NCBI GenBank assembly: GCA_038748775.1
Contig: JBCDIT010000003.1
Span: 186,001-250,000 of the forward strand
Direction of reading: 5' to 3'
Length of the DNA stretch: 64,000 nucleotides
DNA from: DAIQNV01 sp038748775
Lineage (GTDB): Bacteria; Planctomycetota; Phycisphaerae; Phycisphaerales; UBA1924
Under the pieces are notes generated by a model. That model searched no databases and had not been told where the DNA came from. It saw only the letters and a program-made list of their open reading frames with translations. How positions within the stretch are numbered: the stretch's first letter is position 1; each line of letters opens with the position of its first letter. Shown here piece by piece: positions 9,687 to 18,012 of this stretch. A program made the position numbers and the translations under genes.

Positions 9687-11150
9687 ATGGACGACAACCT
9701 CAACCAGCTCATCCGTCGGCGTGACTTCCTGAGGCGGGGCGCGTGCGCTTCGCTGGGTATGGCCGGCCTCGCCTCACAGGTCTTCACCCTGCGCACCGCC
9801 CAGGCGTTACTCGCCGATACCGGCGGATTCAGCGACTACCGAGCCGCTGTGTGCGTGTTCCTCTTTGGTGGCAACGACGCCGGCAACACGCTGGTGCCGT
9901 GGGACGGTGGCCCCGAGAACTTCGCGGACTACCAAGCGGCTCGGGGCGTCCTCGCGCTCACCCCGGACCAAGCGTCGGGCCAAGTCATCGCGCCAATCAA
10001 CGCCGGCGGCCGACGCTTCGCGATGCACCCCGCGATGGCCGATGTCGCGGCGCTGTTCAACGCAGGCGACGCGTCGATCATCGCCAACGTCGGCACACTG
10101 GTCGAGCCCGTCTCACGCGAGAACTACCTCAACGGAACAGCCCGGGTCCCGCCCCGGCTCTTCGCCCACAACCTCCAGCAAGAGCAATGGCAGATCTCGA
10201 CCGCCGACGCCGTCAACCGTATCGGCTGGGGCGGCCGGGTCGCCGATGTCTTGCAAGCCAACGGAATCAATCCCGACTCGCAGGTATCCATGAACATCTC
10301 GCTCGCCGGGGCCAACTTCTTCTTGAGCGGGTCGCAAGTGACGCCGTTCACCAGCGCCGCAAACGCGTCCGTCAAACTCCGAGCAGGGTTTCGCAACACG
10401 CACGACGAAGCCGCCCTCGCCGCGGCCTACGCCGACATGCTCGCCATCGCCCGCTCGCCAGACCTCGCGAGCGGGAACAAAATGGCCCGAGCCTACGCGG
10501 ACATCGCCCAGGCTGCGTCAAGCGGCGTCGAAACCGTCAACGCGGCCCTCAGCGCACCGAGTTCCATCACGACACCCGCCCCGAGCAACGAGCTTTCGGC
10601 CCAACTCGCGACCGTCGCGAAGCTCATTGAGCAGTCGCAGTCGGTGCTTCAACAGACCCGACAGATCTTCTTCGTCGCCATCGGCGGCTTCGATACACAC
10701 GACGAGTTGATCGGAAACGACGCCACCGACGGCACCCACGCCAACCGCCTGACCGAACTCAACTCGGGGCTCAAGTACTTCTGGGACGCACTGGGCGAGA
10801 TCGGGATGCGCGACCGCGTCACCACGTTCACGGCCTCCGATTTCGGACGCACCTACATCTCGAACGGAGACGGTTCCGACCACGGCTGGGGCGGTGACCA
10901 TTTCGTCATGGGCGGCTCGCAGGTCAACGGAGCACGCCTCTTCGGGCGCTACGCGACCGTAGTACCCGGAGGCCCCGACGACGCGGGCGACAACGGGCGG
11001 TTCATTCCAACGACATCGGTCGACGCCTACGCGTTCGAAATCGCGCGCTGGCTCGGCGTGCCGATCAGCGAGATGACGACGGTGTTCCCGAACCTCACGC
11101 GGTTCCTCGAACCCACCGACCCGAGGACACACTTAGGTGTGCTTGCCTGA
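9687..11150 (+). CDS. DUF1501 family protein with Tat signal (cassette 3)
   Basis: Third 487-residue DUF1501 copy, with Tat motif RRRDFLRRG near residues 10-18 and the same export core. Conserved blocks FLFGGNDAGNTLVPW, HNLQQEQWQISTADA, FFVAIGGFDTHDELIG and GSDHGWGGDHFVMGG are recognisable; this is the most divergent of the three copies. It starts 12 bases after the DUF1800 stop, the tightest spacing of the three cassettes, and has only a weak ribosome-binding site (GACGGA), so translational coupling to the upstream gene is plausible. Confidence 0.92.
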   Translation: MDDNLNQLIRRRDFLRRGACASLGMAGLASQVFTLRTAQALLADTGGFSDYRAAVCVFLFGGNDAGNTLVPWDGGPENFADYQAARGVLALTPDQASGQVIAPINAGGRRFAMHPAMADVAALFNAGDASIIANVGTLVEPVSRENYLNGTARVPPRLFAHNLQQEQWQISTADAVNRIGWGGRVADVLQANGINPDSQVSMNISLAGANFFLSGSQVTPFTSAANASVKLRAGFRNTHDEAALAAAYADMLAIARSPDLASGNKMARAYADIAQAASSGVETVNAALSAPSSITTPAPSNELSAQLATVAKLIEQSQSVLQQTRQIFFVAIGGFDTHDELIGNDATDGTHANRLTELNSGLKYFWDALGEIGMRDRVTTFTASDFGRTYISNGDGSDHGWGGDHFVMGGSQVNGARLFGRYATVVPGGPDDAGDNGRFIPTTSVDAYAFEIARWLGVPISEMTTVFPNLTRFLEPTDPRTHLGVLA

Positions 11151-11202
11151 GACGATGACCACGACGTAAAAGCAATCGCGGGCGCCCCGTAGACGCCCTT
11201 GA

Positions 11203-11334
11203 TCCGTTGATCGTCGCGAGGCTCAACGACGGCGACGCCCCCAAGACTTCGTGAACTCCACCCCGAGCTACGACGCAATCCCCACGCCGGGTGCCGTAGC
11301 CGTACTGGGCGTTGGTGTTGTCGCTGTGATCTGA
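11203..11334 (+). pseudogene. Remnant of an exosortase-sorted (PEP-CTERM-like) protein tail
   Basis: The frame ending at the TGA at 11332-11334 reads NSTPSYDAIPTPGAVAVLGV followed by a short Val-rich stretch. The pattern I-P-T-P-G-A followed by a hydrophobic stretch is typical of PEP-CTERM-like tails (often written VPxPGALALLGLGG), but the usual final basic cluster is missing, no start codon with a leader is present, and the frame closes upstream at 11200. It therefore looks like the decayed 3' end of a secreted-protein gene. Chance resemblance is possible because the segment is short. The rest of the 11151-11424 gap shows no gene. Confidence 0.4.
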
Positions 11335-11424
11335 TCGGGGAACCAGCCGACCGACACGCGGCGATTACCGGATCAGCACAAGAACTTCGTCAATGCAAGG
11401 GAAGCGACGGGCCCGGGGCTCGAC

Positions 11425-12729
11425 TCAGCGATCCAGTTCCGCCGCCACGATGTTCAGCGACCCCAGCACCGCCACAATGTCAGCAAGCATGTGCCCCTCG
11501 ATGAGTTGGGGCATGAGCTGGTAGTTGATGAAGCTCGGCGGACGCGTCTTCACGCGCCACGCCCTCGGACCACCATCGCTGACGATGTAGTACCCGAGTT
11601 CTCCATTCGCGGTCTCGTTGGCGCCGTACGCCTCCGCGATCGGGGGTTCCCAGCCGCGGTTCGACATGATCAGCTCGAAGTGCTGGATCAGGCCCTCGAT
11701 CGAGCCGTACACGTCGCCCTTCTTGGGCTTGACCATCTTGCTGTCGGCGAAGACATCCATCGGGCCACCCGGGATGCTGTCGATCAACTGCTCGATGATC
11801 TTCGCCGATTGTTTCGCCTCTTCGAGGCGTACCTGGAAGCGGGCGTAGACGTCGCCCTCTTCCGCGATCGGTACGCCGAACTTCACCGCCTCGGCGCCGT
11901 CACCGTCCCAGTTGTCGGCGTAGCACAGGTAAGGCTCGTCCTTGCGAAGATCGCGACGCACGCCGCTGCCTCGCGCGATCGGGCCGGTCGCGCCCCAGCC
12001 GATCGCGTCGTCCTTCGTCAGAACGCCGACGCCCTGGGTGCGGTCGATGAAGATCCGGTTTCGGCTCAGCAGACCATCAATGTCGTCGAGGCAACCGTGG
12101 TTCTTGGGGCCAAGCAGATCCTCGTAGAGGAAATTCTTGACCATCGTCTTAAAGGTCTCTTCGTCGGGAAGGTCCTGGCTGGCGCCGCCGACGCGCGACC
12201 AATCCGGGTGGTACCGCTGACCGCTGATGAAGTCGCAGATGTCGTAGATCTTCTCGCGGGCGTTGAAGCCATACAGGAACCCGGTGAATGCGCCGAGGTC
12301 AAGAGCCGCGGCTCCGAGACACAGAAGGTGGTCCTGGATCCGGGCCAGCTCGGCCATGATCGTGCGAACGACCTTGGCTCGGGGCGTGATCTCGATGCCG
12401 AAGAGGGTCTCGACCGCGTGGTGCCACGTGATGTCGTTGGCGATCGGGCTCAGATAATTCATCCGGCTCACGATCGTCACGTACTGGTTGTAGTCGAGAT
12501 GCTCACCCAGCTTCTCGAACCCGGAGTGGAGGTAGCCGATGTGGGGCGTGCACCGGGCGATGCGCTCGCCGTCGAGTTCGAGCACGAGGCGGAGGGTCGT
12601 GTGCGTCGCCGGGTGCTGGGGACCGAAGTTCAAGACCCAACGGTCGCCGGTATCGACGTGTTCCGACAGATAGCCGGTGGTCTCGACGTCGGTCTGGTAA
12701 CCCTCATCCGGCTTCAGCGTGTACGGCAT
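11425..12729 (-). CDS. nuoD: NADH-quinone oxidoreductase subunit D
   Basis: NuoD is the 49-kDa-type subunit of respiratory complex I and forms, with NuoB, the quinone-binding cavity at the membrane interface. The 434-residue product shows the hallmark NFGPQHPATHTTLRLVLELDG near the N-terminus, HIGYLHSGFEKLGE, DLGAFTGFLYGF and the C-terminal end AVLGSLNIVAAELDR, and has the family's usual length. The start at 12729 (MPYTLKPDEGY) was preferred over an upstream frame extension because GGAGG sits just before it. No other nuo gene is present in the window, so the gene is separated from the rest of complex I as far as can be seen. Confidence 0.93.
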   Translation of the reverse strand: MPYTLKPDEGYQTDVETTGYLSEHVDTGDRWVLNFGPQHPATHTTLRLVLELDGERIARCTPHIGYLHSGFEKLGEHLDYNQYVTIVSRMNYLSPIANDITWHHAVETLFGIEITPRAKVVRTIMAELARIQDHLLCLGAAALDLGAFTGFLYGFNAREKIYDICDFISGQRYHPDWSRVGGASQDLPDEETFKTMVKNFLYEDLLGPKNHGCLDDIDGLLSRNRIFIDRTQGVGVLTKDDAIGWGATGPIARGSGVRRDLRKDEPYLCYADNWDGDGAEAVKFGVPIAEEGDVYARFQVRLEEAKQSAKIIEQLIDSIPGGPMDVFADSKMVKPKKGDVYGSIEGLIQHFELIMSNRGWEPPIAEAYGANETANGELGYYIVSDGGPRAWRVKTRPPSFINYQLMPQLIEGHMLADIVAVLGSLNIVAAELDR

Positions 12730-12856
12730 GCGATCCTCCACCCTTGTGGTCGTGGGCAGAGGGTAGCCGGATGCACCCGAGGGTGCCCACCCAGGCACTT
12801 TCCATGTCGCCGCCCCCCTACCGAACGAGAACCCGAGACCGAGGCCTGTTTCCGCA

Positions 12857-12891
12857 CCCGTGATCACGGGATTCGCTTCGCTCAGAACCCG
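12857..12891. promoter_or_regulatory. Perfect 14-bp palindrome and repeat-like hairpin upstream of the efflux permease
   Basis: CCCGTGATCACGGG (12857-12870) is a perfect palindrome. Its right arm overlaps a second hairpin, CGGG (12867-12870) to CCCG (12888-12891), whose loop contains TTCGCTTCGCTCAGA, a 15-base string found again at 27673-27687. The site lies 58 bases before the permease start and may be an operator, a dispersed palindromic element, or both. Confidence 0.4.
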
Positions 12892-12928
12892 ACGCCCAAC
12901 GCCAATGGCTGGCCTCTAGAATCTCCCG

Positions 12929-14077
12929 ATGGAGGCCCTTCTGGCGTACTTCCAGGCCCTGTGGACCCTGCTCGCCCAGACCGGGTGGTGGCTCATTGCC
13001 GGTCTCGCGGCTGCGGGTCTCGTCCACACGTTCGTCCCCGCCGACGCGCTCCGAAAGCAGATCGGTGAGCGGGGCGCCGGATCATCGGCCAAGGCGGCGC
13101 TTGTCGGGGTTCTCCTCCCACTGTGCTCGTGCTCGGTCATCCCGGTCGCCGCTGGGCTTCGGAAATCGGGAGCCTCGAGAGGTGCCGCGGCCTCGTTCGC
13201 GATATCGACGCCCCAGACAGGCGAAGAGTCGATCCCGCTCACCTGGGCGTTGTTCGGACCGGTCTTCGCGCTCATCCGCCCCATCGCCGCGATCGTGACC
13301 GCGATCACGGCGGGCACGTTGATCGACGCCCTGGAAAGATCCACGCCAAAGACCGTTTCCCTCGCAACCGTCGGCGGGTGCTGCTGTGCTCCAGACTTCG
13401 CAGAGCCGGAGGGGCATGAAGGCGCGAAGTGCTGCGCTTCGGAGGACGGGGATGTCTCCGAAGCCCCTTCGCGCCTTCGTGCCCCGGTCCGATCGTCACT
13501 GCTCTCCGCCCTCCGCCACGGCTTCGTCACGCTCCCGCTTGACCTTGCGCCCTGGCTCATCGTCGGCTTCCTGCTTTCCGCCGCGGTATCCGCCGCCGTC
13601 CCGGTCGGCTGGATCGGCGAGACCATCGGAACGGGCCTGGGGCCGATGCTGCTGATGGTCGTGATCGGGCTGCCTCTGTACATCTGCGCCACCAGTTCGA
13701 CCCCCCTCGCGTACACGCTCGTCGTTGCCGGGCTCAGCCCGGGGGCCGCGCTCGTGCTCCTGCTCGCCGGGCCGGCGACCAATGTCGCGACAATCGCCTG
13801 GGCGATCAAAGACCTGGGTGTTCGGGGGACGGCGATCTACCTCGCCAGCGTCGCGATCATCGCGATCGTGTTCGGGCTCGCGATCGATGCGGTGATCCCG
13901 TCACTCACCGTTGGTGAAACAACACACGCCCACGAACACTCCATCTCGGTCTTTGCCACACTCGGGGGCGCCGCGCTCTCCGCACTCTTGGTCGCGAGCG
14001 GCCTCGCCCGGCTCGCCAGGCTCATCGCGTTCACACCCAGCACTGCACCCACGAGCGTCGAGGGAATCGCAACATGA
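12929..14077 (+). CDS. SO_0444-type Cu/Zn efflux permease
   Basis: This 382-residue multi-spanning protein resembles SO_0444-family permeases, thought to export copper or zinc, and the wider DUF318/ArsP-like group. The diagnostic LPLCSCSVIPVAAGLRKSG motif lies around residues 63-81 (Cys66, Cys68) and is followed by STPQTG. A cytoplasmic loop at about 150-175 contains CCC and CC clusters plus Asp, Glu and His residues and looks like a metal-binding insertion. About eight or more hydrophobic segments flank it, and the C-terminal part has a second permease-like half with TSSTPLAYTLVVAGLSPGA. The 3' end overlaps the next gene by four bases (ATGA). Confidence 0.8.
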   Translation: MEALLAYFQALWTLLAQTGWWLIAGLAAAGLVHTFVPADALRKQIGERGAGSSAKAALVGVLLPLCSCSVIPVAAGLRKSGASRGAAASFAISTPQTGEESIPLTWALFGPVFALIRPIAAIVTAITAGTLIDALERSTPKTVSLATVGGCCCAPDFAEPEGHEGAKCCASEDGDVSEAPSRLRAPVRSSLLSALRHGFVTLPLDLAPWLIVGFLLSAAVSAAVPVGWIGETIGTGLGPMLLMVVIGLPLYICATSSTPLAYTLVVAGLSPGAALVLLLAGPATNVATIAWAIKDLGVRGTAIYLASVAIIAIVFGLAIDAVIPSLTVGETTHAHEHSISVFATLGGAALSALLVASGLARLARLIAFTPSTAPTSVEGIAT

Positions 14078-14445
14078 AAACAGCACTGCTCGGCGCCTCG
14101 CTTGTCCTTCTCACAGGATGCAGCGCGACGTACGACGTCACCGTCCAGAACAACGGTTCCCGCCCGGTCACGGCCGAACTCATCCACGACCCGTTGCTGG
14201 CGCCGTCCGTCGTCCTCGGATCGGCCCGCTTGTCGCCCGGGACGTCGGAGCGGATCTATGCAGAGGGCATCGATCCGTTCGATCCGGTCGAACTCGACGT
14301 GCGCGTCTCGGGCGATATCCAAGGCGTTGCGGACAGCGTCGAACCGCCCAAGGGTGTGAGCACCGTCATCATCGACGACGGCGGTGTCGACTCGTGGACC
14401 GGGATCCGCGTGTGGATCGAGCAGACCCCGCCCGACGAACGCTGA
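14074..14445 (+). CDS. Small putative lipoprotein translated with the efflux permease
   Basis: A 123-residue protein with a short signal sequence and lipobox LLTGC (Cys16), so it is probably lipid-anchored on the outside. The mature part (TYDVTVQNNGSRPVTAELIHD...) looks like a single small beta-sandwich without recognisable metal motifs. Its ATG overlaps the permease stop codon (ATGA), indicating translational coupling and a linked role. The stop codon lies one base from the stop of the convergent mrpG gene, leaving no room for a terminator between them. Function unknown. Confidence 0.75.
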   Translation: MKTALLGASLVLLTGCSATYDVTVQNNGSRPVTAELIHDPLLAPSVVLGSARLSPGTSERIYAEGIDPFDPVELDVRVSGDIQGVADSVEPPKGVSTVIIDDGGVDSWTGIRVWIEQTPPDER

Positions 14446-14446
14446 G

Positions 14447-14971
14447 TCAGCCCGTCGCTCGTGCGGGCGAGTCGTCGACGTTGCCCTCGTCGGGTTCGCC
14501 TTCCGCGATCGGCGTCGCCGCCCGGTTCTGCGGAACGTTCACCAGCCGGTGATCATCGGTGTAGCAACCGTGAAGATCGTCGAACCCGGTGCGCTTCCAG
14601 ATCGGCACTTCGACGAAGTACGCGGCTCGTGCGATCAGGTGGGCCGCGGCGGGTGTTGTCAGGAAGATGAAGACCAAGATCATCCCGACCTTCACGGCCA
14701 CCGCGATCGATCCGAAGTGGGCCGCCGTCGCGAGGATGATGCATGCGACACCCAGCGTTCCCGCCTTGGCCGCGGCCTGCATCCTCGTGTAGAGGTCGGG
14801 CATGCGGAGGATGCCGATGGCCGAGAGCGCACACAGCGCGACGCCGGCCAGCATCAGCAAGATCGCGAACAGGTCGCCGATCGGGAGGCCCGACGTCGGC
14901 TCGACCGCGGTCGACGCGTCGACCGGGGCCGCGGCGGTATCGGCCGCGAGGGTAAAGAACGAGAGGTTCAA
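14447..14971 (-). CDS. mrpG: Na+/H+ antiporter subunit G
   Basis: Last gene of the Mrp (Mnh) operon. MrpG is a small membrane subunit with three predicted spans; the conserved block is GVALCALSAIGILRMPDLYTR followed by KAGTLGVACIILA and a third hydrophobic segment ending FLTTPAAAHLIARAAY. The 174-residue product is longer than typical MrpG (about 110-130) because of an extra N-terminal stretch of about 30 residues and a hydrophilic C-terminal tail of about 45 residues. Its start overlaps the mrpF stop by four bases. Confidence 0.9.
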   Translation of the reverse strand: MNLSFFTLAADTAAAPVDASTAVEPTSGLPIGDLFAILLMLAGVALCALSAIGILRMPDLYTRMQAAAKAGTLGVACIILATAAHFGSIAVAVKVGMILVFIFLTTPAAAHLIARAAYFVEVPIWKRTGFDDLHGCYTDDHRLVNVPQNRAATPIAEGEPDEGNVDDSPARATG

Positions 14972-15261
14972 GGCCTGGCCCTCCGCTCAAGGAACAACGC
15001 GAAGGCCGCGGTCCCGAGGAACAGAATGAGAGCCATCACGAGCGCGACGCTGAGCAGGACCGGCCTGCCCACGGCGATCGAAAAGATGCAGATGATGCCG
15101 ACGCAGAAGTACCCGATCAGGTCGAGCGCCACGACGCGGTCGGGCAGGCTGGGCCCTCGGACGAGACGAACGAAGGCGCCGAGCATGCTGATGCCCAGCA
15201 CGATCGCGACAATGGTCAGCGCGATCTGAAGAACCGTGTTATGAATGTCGGGGGTGAGCAT
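14968..15261 (-). CDS. mrpF: Na+/H+ antiporter subunit F
   Basis: A 97-residue membrane subunit of the Mrp complex with three predicted spans. The motif FVRLVRGPSLPDRVVALDLIG is characteristic of MrpF. Its start codon shares one base with the mrpE stop (TAATG) and its stop overlaps the mrpG start (ATGA), so it is embedded in a tightly coupled operon. MrpF is small and required for stability of the complex in characterised systems. Confidence 0.92.
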   Translation of the reverse strand: MLTPDIHNTVLQIALTIVAIVLGISMLGAFVRLVRGPSLPDRVVALDLIGYFCVGIICIFSIAVGRPVLLSVALVMALILFLGTAAFALFLERRARP

Positions 15262-15797
15262 TAGGCCGCGGCCTCCGTCTGTTCTGGTTCTTCGGGTCCG
15301 AGCTTCTCGTCATCTCGGTGGATCCGCGTGACTTTCAAGAGCCGCTTCTCGAACCCGTCCTTGACCTCGCGGACCGCTTCCTCCGGGCTCTCGACGTGCA
15401 TGAAGTGTACGAAGAGCACCGAGCGATCTTCGGACACGTCAAGACTAAGCGTGCCCGGGGTCAGCGTGACCACGTTGGCGAGGGTCGTGACCTCAAGATC
15501 GGTCATGTCGGGCTCGAGCGGGATAGCGACGATGCCCGGGCGGAGCTTGTCCAAGGGGCTGAGCGTGTACATCGCCATCTTGAAGTTGGCCTTGATGAGC
15601 TCCCAAACGAAGTAGAACGTAAACGAGATCGTCACGCCCACCTTTTGGAAGTACGGGTCGCGGTTGTTTCGGAGCGACGCGAGGCGGAGCACGATGTAGC
15701 CCAGGATCAGGCCGACGACGAAGTTGGCGGGCGTGAACGACCCGATCATCAGCGACCAGACCAGCGCCAGCAGCACGTTGGCAACGAGCAGAGTCAA
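15261..15797 (-). CDS. mrpE: Na+/H+ antiporter subunit E
   Basis: A 178-residue subunit with two or three N-terminal hydrophobic segments and a soluble C-terminal domain. The family pattern LITLTPGTLSLDVSED appears here as VVTLTPGTLSLDVSED, and WELIKANFKMA is also conserved. It overlaps mrpD by four bases. MrpE is usually involved in assembly of the antiporter rather than ion movement itself. A hydrophilic tail rich in Glu follows the conserved domain. Confidence 0.92.
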   Translation of the reverse strand: MTLLVANVLLALVWSLMIGSFTPANFVVGLILGYIVLRLASLRNNRDPYFQKVGVTISFTFYFVWELIKANFKMAMYTLSPLDKLRPGIVAIPLEPDMTDLEVTTLANVVTLTPGTLSLDVSEDRSVLFVHFMHVESPEEAVREVKDGFEKRLLKVTRIHRDDEKLGPEEPEQTEAAA

Positions 15798-17533
15798 GGC
15801 GACACCTCCTCGATGGAATCCGCATCAACAGACACCGTCGCGTTCTCGTCGAGCCAACTCTTAGGCGTGATCTCACCACGCTCGATCCGGATCGCCGTCT
15901 CGAGTTCGCGGAGTTCCGCAAGGTACTCCGGCGGGAGCACTGCTTCGATGTATTCATCGGGCTCGAGCAACTGACCGGCCGCTCGTTCGCTGAGCTCGAA
16001 CGCAGGGCCGGCACCGAACCCGATCACCAGCGTGAGGCAGGCGAGCACGACCGCCGGCGCGGTCATCAGCACCAACCGCGTGCGACGCTTGAACCCAAAC
16101 TCGGAGTTGTTGGCCGCTTCGATCGCCGCGTGCTGTTCTTCTTCGGAGCGAGGATCGTTCTTCCAGAACGCCTCGGCCCAGATCTTGGTCATGCTGTAGA
16201 GCGTGAGGATGCTGACGCACAGGCTCGTCGCCACGATCCCCCACGTCTCCGCCTCGAGGCCGCCTCGGACAAGCGTCAGCTTGCTCCAGAACCCGCTGAG
16301 AATCGGGATCCCGCTGAGGCTGAGCGCCGGGATCAGGAAGAGCACGCCCAGCATCGGGTGCTTCTTGTACAGCCCGCCGATCGACTTGAGCTCGTTCGAG
16401 CCGGTGAGCTTGTGAATGATGCCGGCGATCAAGAACAAGTTCGTCTTCACGATGATGTGGTGCAGGATGTAGAACACCGTGCCCACGATGCTGATCGTCG
16501 CCGCGGCCTTCATAACCGCCGCATCGGCCGCCAGCCCCGCCGCCTCAGCGACGTTCGCCTTGCCGAGGGCCACGGCCGCGACCGCGAGACCCATGATCAT
16601 GTACCCAATCTGGCTGATGATGTGGAAGCTCAGGATGCGCCGCACCTCGAATTGAGCCGCGGCGCCGAGAACCCCGGTCACCATCGTGAGCCCCGCCGTC
16701 CAGATCAAGACCTCCGCGATGACCGAGTCGCTCCCGACCCCGAACACCACAGTGAACACCCGGACCAACGCGTAGACGCCGACCTTGGTGAGAAGACCGC
16801 TGAACAGCGCCGAGACCGCAAACGGAGGTGTGTGATAGCTCGCCGGGAGCCAGAAAAAGAACGGGAACGTGCCCGCCTTGATCCCGAAGCACACAACGAA
16901 GAGCACAGCAATCGCGCTCATCACGCCCGGGTTGTCGTATACCCGGAGCTTGAAGCCGAGGTCGGCCATGTTCAGCGTGCCGGCGACCCCATAGAGCAGG
17001 CCGACCGCACACAGGAACACCGTTGAGCTGATCAGGTTCAGCGTGACGTACTTGATCCCGCCCTCGAGCTGACCCCTCGTGCCGCCCAGCGTGATGAGCA
17101 CGAACGAACTGATCAGCATCACCTCGAACCAAACGAAGAGGTTGAAGAGGTCACCGGCGAGGAACGCACCGGAAACCGCCGCCAGGAGGGTGTGTGTACA
17201 GATGTGATACCCGTGCCGCTCGCGGACAGCATCGGTGGAACCGAGCCCGTAGACGACGCAGGCGAACCCGCAGATCGCGTTGAGCAAGACCATGATCGCC
17301 GCGAAGCCGTCGGCGACGAGCGTAATGCCATAGGGAGCGTCCCAGCCGGCAACGTTCACCGGCGAAATCTCACCGTTGGCGTGCGTCGCCATCAGCACGA
17401 TGGCCGAGGCCAGCAGGCCCGCCGCACCGAGCACGCTTAGGAACCGCTGTGCCCCGAGGCGGTCGGCAACAAAGAGGCACGCGATCGCGGTCGCGAACGG
17501 GATGAGAATCGGGCAGAAGACAACCCAGTTCAT
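15794..17533 (-). CDS. mrpD: Na+/H+ antiporter subunit D
   Basis: A 579-residue polytopic protein homologous to the NuoL/M/N proton-pumping subunits of complex I. Visible features include the LFVWFEVMLISSFVLI segment containing the conserved Glu of the antiporter fold, GTRGQLEGGIKYVTLNLISS, FPFFFWLPASYHTPPFAVSALFSG, and a second conserved Lys region (IKAGTFPFFFWLP). It is longer than typical MrpD (about 490) because of a C-terminal hydrophilic extension of about 60-70 residues (ELSERAAGQLLEPDEYIEAV...). Four-base overlaps join it to mrpC and mrpE. Confidence 0.94.
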   Translation of the reverse strand: MNWVVFCPILIPFATAIACLFVADRLGAQRFLSVLGAAGLLASAIVLMATHANGEISPVNVAGWDAPYGITLVADGFAAIMVLLNAICGFACVVYGLGSTDAVRERHGYHICTHTLLAAVSGAFLAGDLFNLFVWFEVMLISSFVLITLGGTRGQLEGGIKYVTLNLISSTVFLCAVGLLYGVAGTLNMADLGFKLRVYDNPGVMSAIAVLFVVCFGIKAGTFPFFFWLPASYHTPPFAVSALFSGLLTKVGVYALVRVFTVVFGVGSDSVIAEVLIWTAGLTMVTGVLGAAAQFEVRRILSFHIISQIGYMIMGLAVAAVALGKANVAEAAGLAADAAVMKAAATISIVGTVFYILHHIIVKTNLFLIAGIIHKLTGSNELKSIGGLYKKHPMLGVLFLIPALSLSGIPILSGFWSKLTLVRGGLEAETWGIVATSLCVSILTLYSMTKIWAEAFWKNDPRSEEEQHAAIEAANNSEFGFKRRTRLVLMTAPAVVLACLTLVIGFGAGPAFELSERAAGQLLEPDEYIEAVLPPEYLAELRELETAIRIERGEITPKSWLDENATVSVDADSIEEVSP

Positions 17534-18012
17534 GACGCACCCCCGCCCGCTTCGCCCCCGCCCGCTCCACCCGGGACGCCGGGCCCACCAAAGCCGGTGA
17601 TGCGCCGGGCACCGCTCGGGCCGAGCGCACCAGCGGGGTCGCCGGCCGCGGTATCCGTTGTCCGCATCTGGTCGAGATCGTCGGTGCCGGCTTCCTGGTA
17701 GGTCCGCTTCACCAACACGATCGTGAAGCTCACGATCGCGAAGCTGATAACGATGGCGGTCAGGATGAGGGCCGGCGGCAACGGATCGGCCGAGCCGGGC
17801 TCGAGGTACTTGTCGCCGATGCGGATCAGGGGCGGGGTGCCCCGGGCACCGGTGATGTCGCTAAAGACACCGGCCGCCGTGATGATCAGCAGGTTCGCGC
17901 CGTGCCCGAGGAGGCCCAGCCCGATGATGAGCTTGACAAAGCTGCGCCGGAGCATCATGTACGCCCCGGTCGCGAACAGCAGCCCGATGATGACGGAGAG
18001 GAGGATCGTCAC
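17530..18012 (-). CDS. mrpC: Na+/H+ antiporter subunit C
   Basis: A 160-residue homologue of NuoK with three predicted spans. Conserved positions include LIIGLGLLGHGANLLIITA and the later ALILTAIVISFAIVSFTIVL segment. A glycine-rich hydrophilic tail of about 45 residues (PAGALGPSGARRITGFGGPG...) extends the protein past the usual 110-120 residues. It overlaps mrpB and mrpD by four bases each. Confidence 0.93.
   Translation of the reverse strand: MTILLSVIIGLLFATGAYMMLRRSFVKLIIGLGLLGHGANLLIITAAGVFSDITGARGTPPLIRIGDKYLEPGSADPLPPALILTAIVISFAIVSFTIVLVKRTYQEAGTDDLDQMRTTDTAAGDPAGALGPSGARRITGFGGPGVPGGAGGGEAGGGAS

Noticed and set aside
16130..17026. Plus-strand 298-residue frame opposite mrpD
   Set aside because: It is a shadow of mrpD, rich in Arg/Asp/His/Glu and without homology or start signals.
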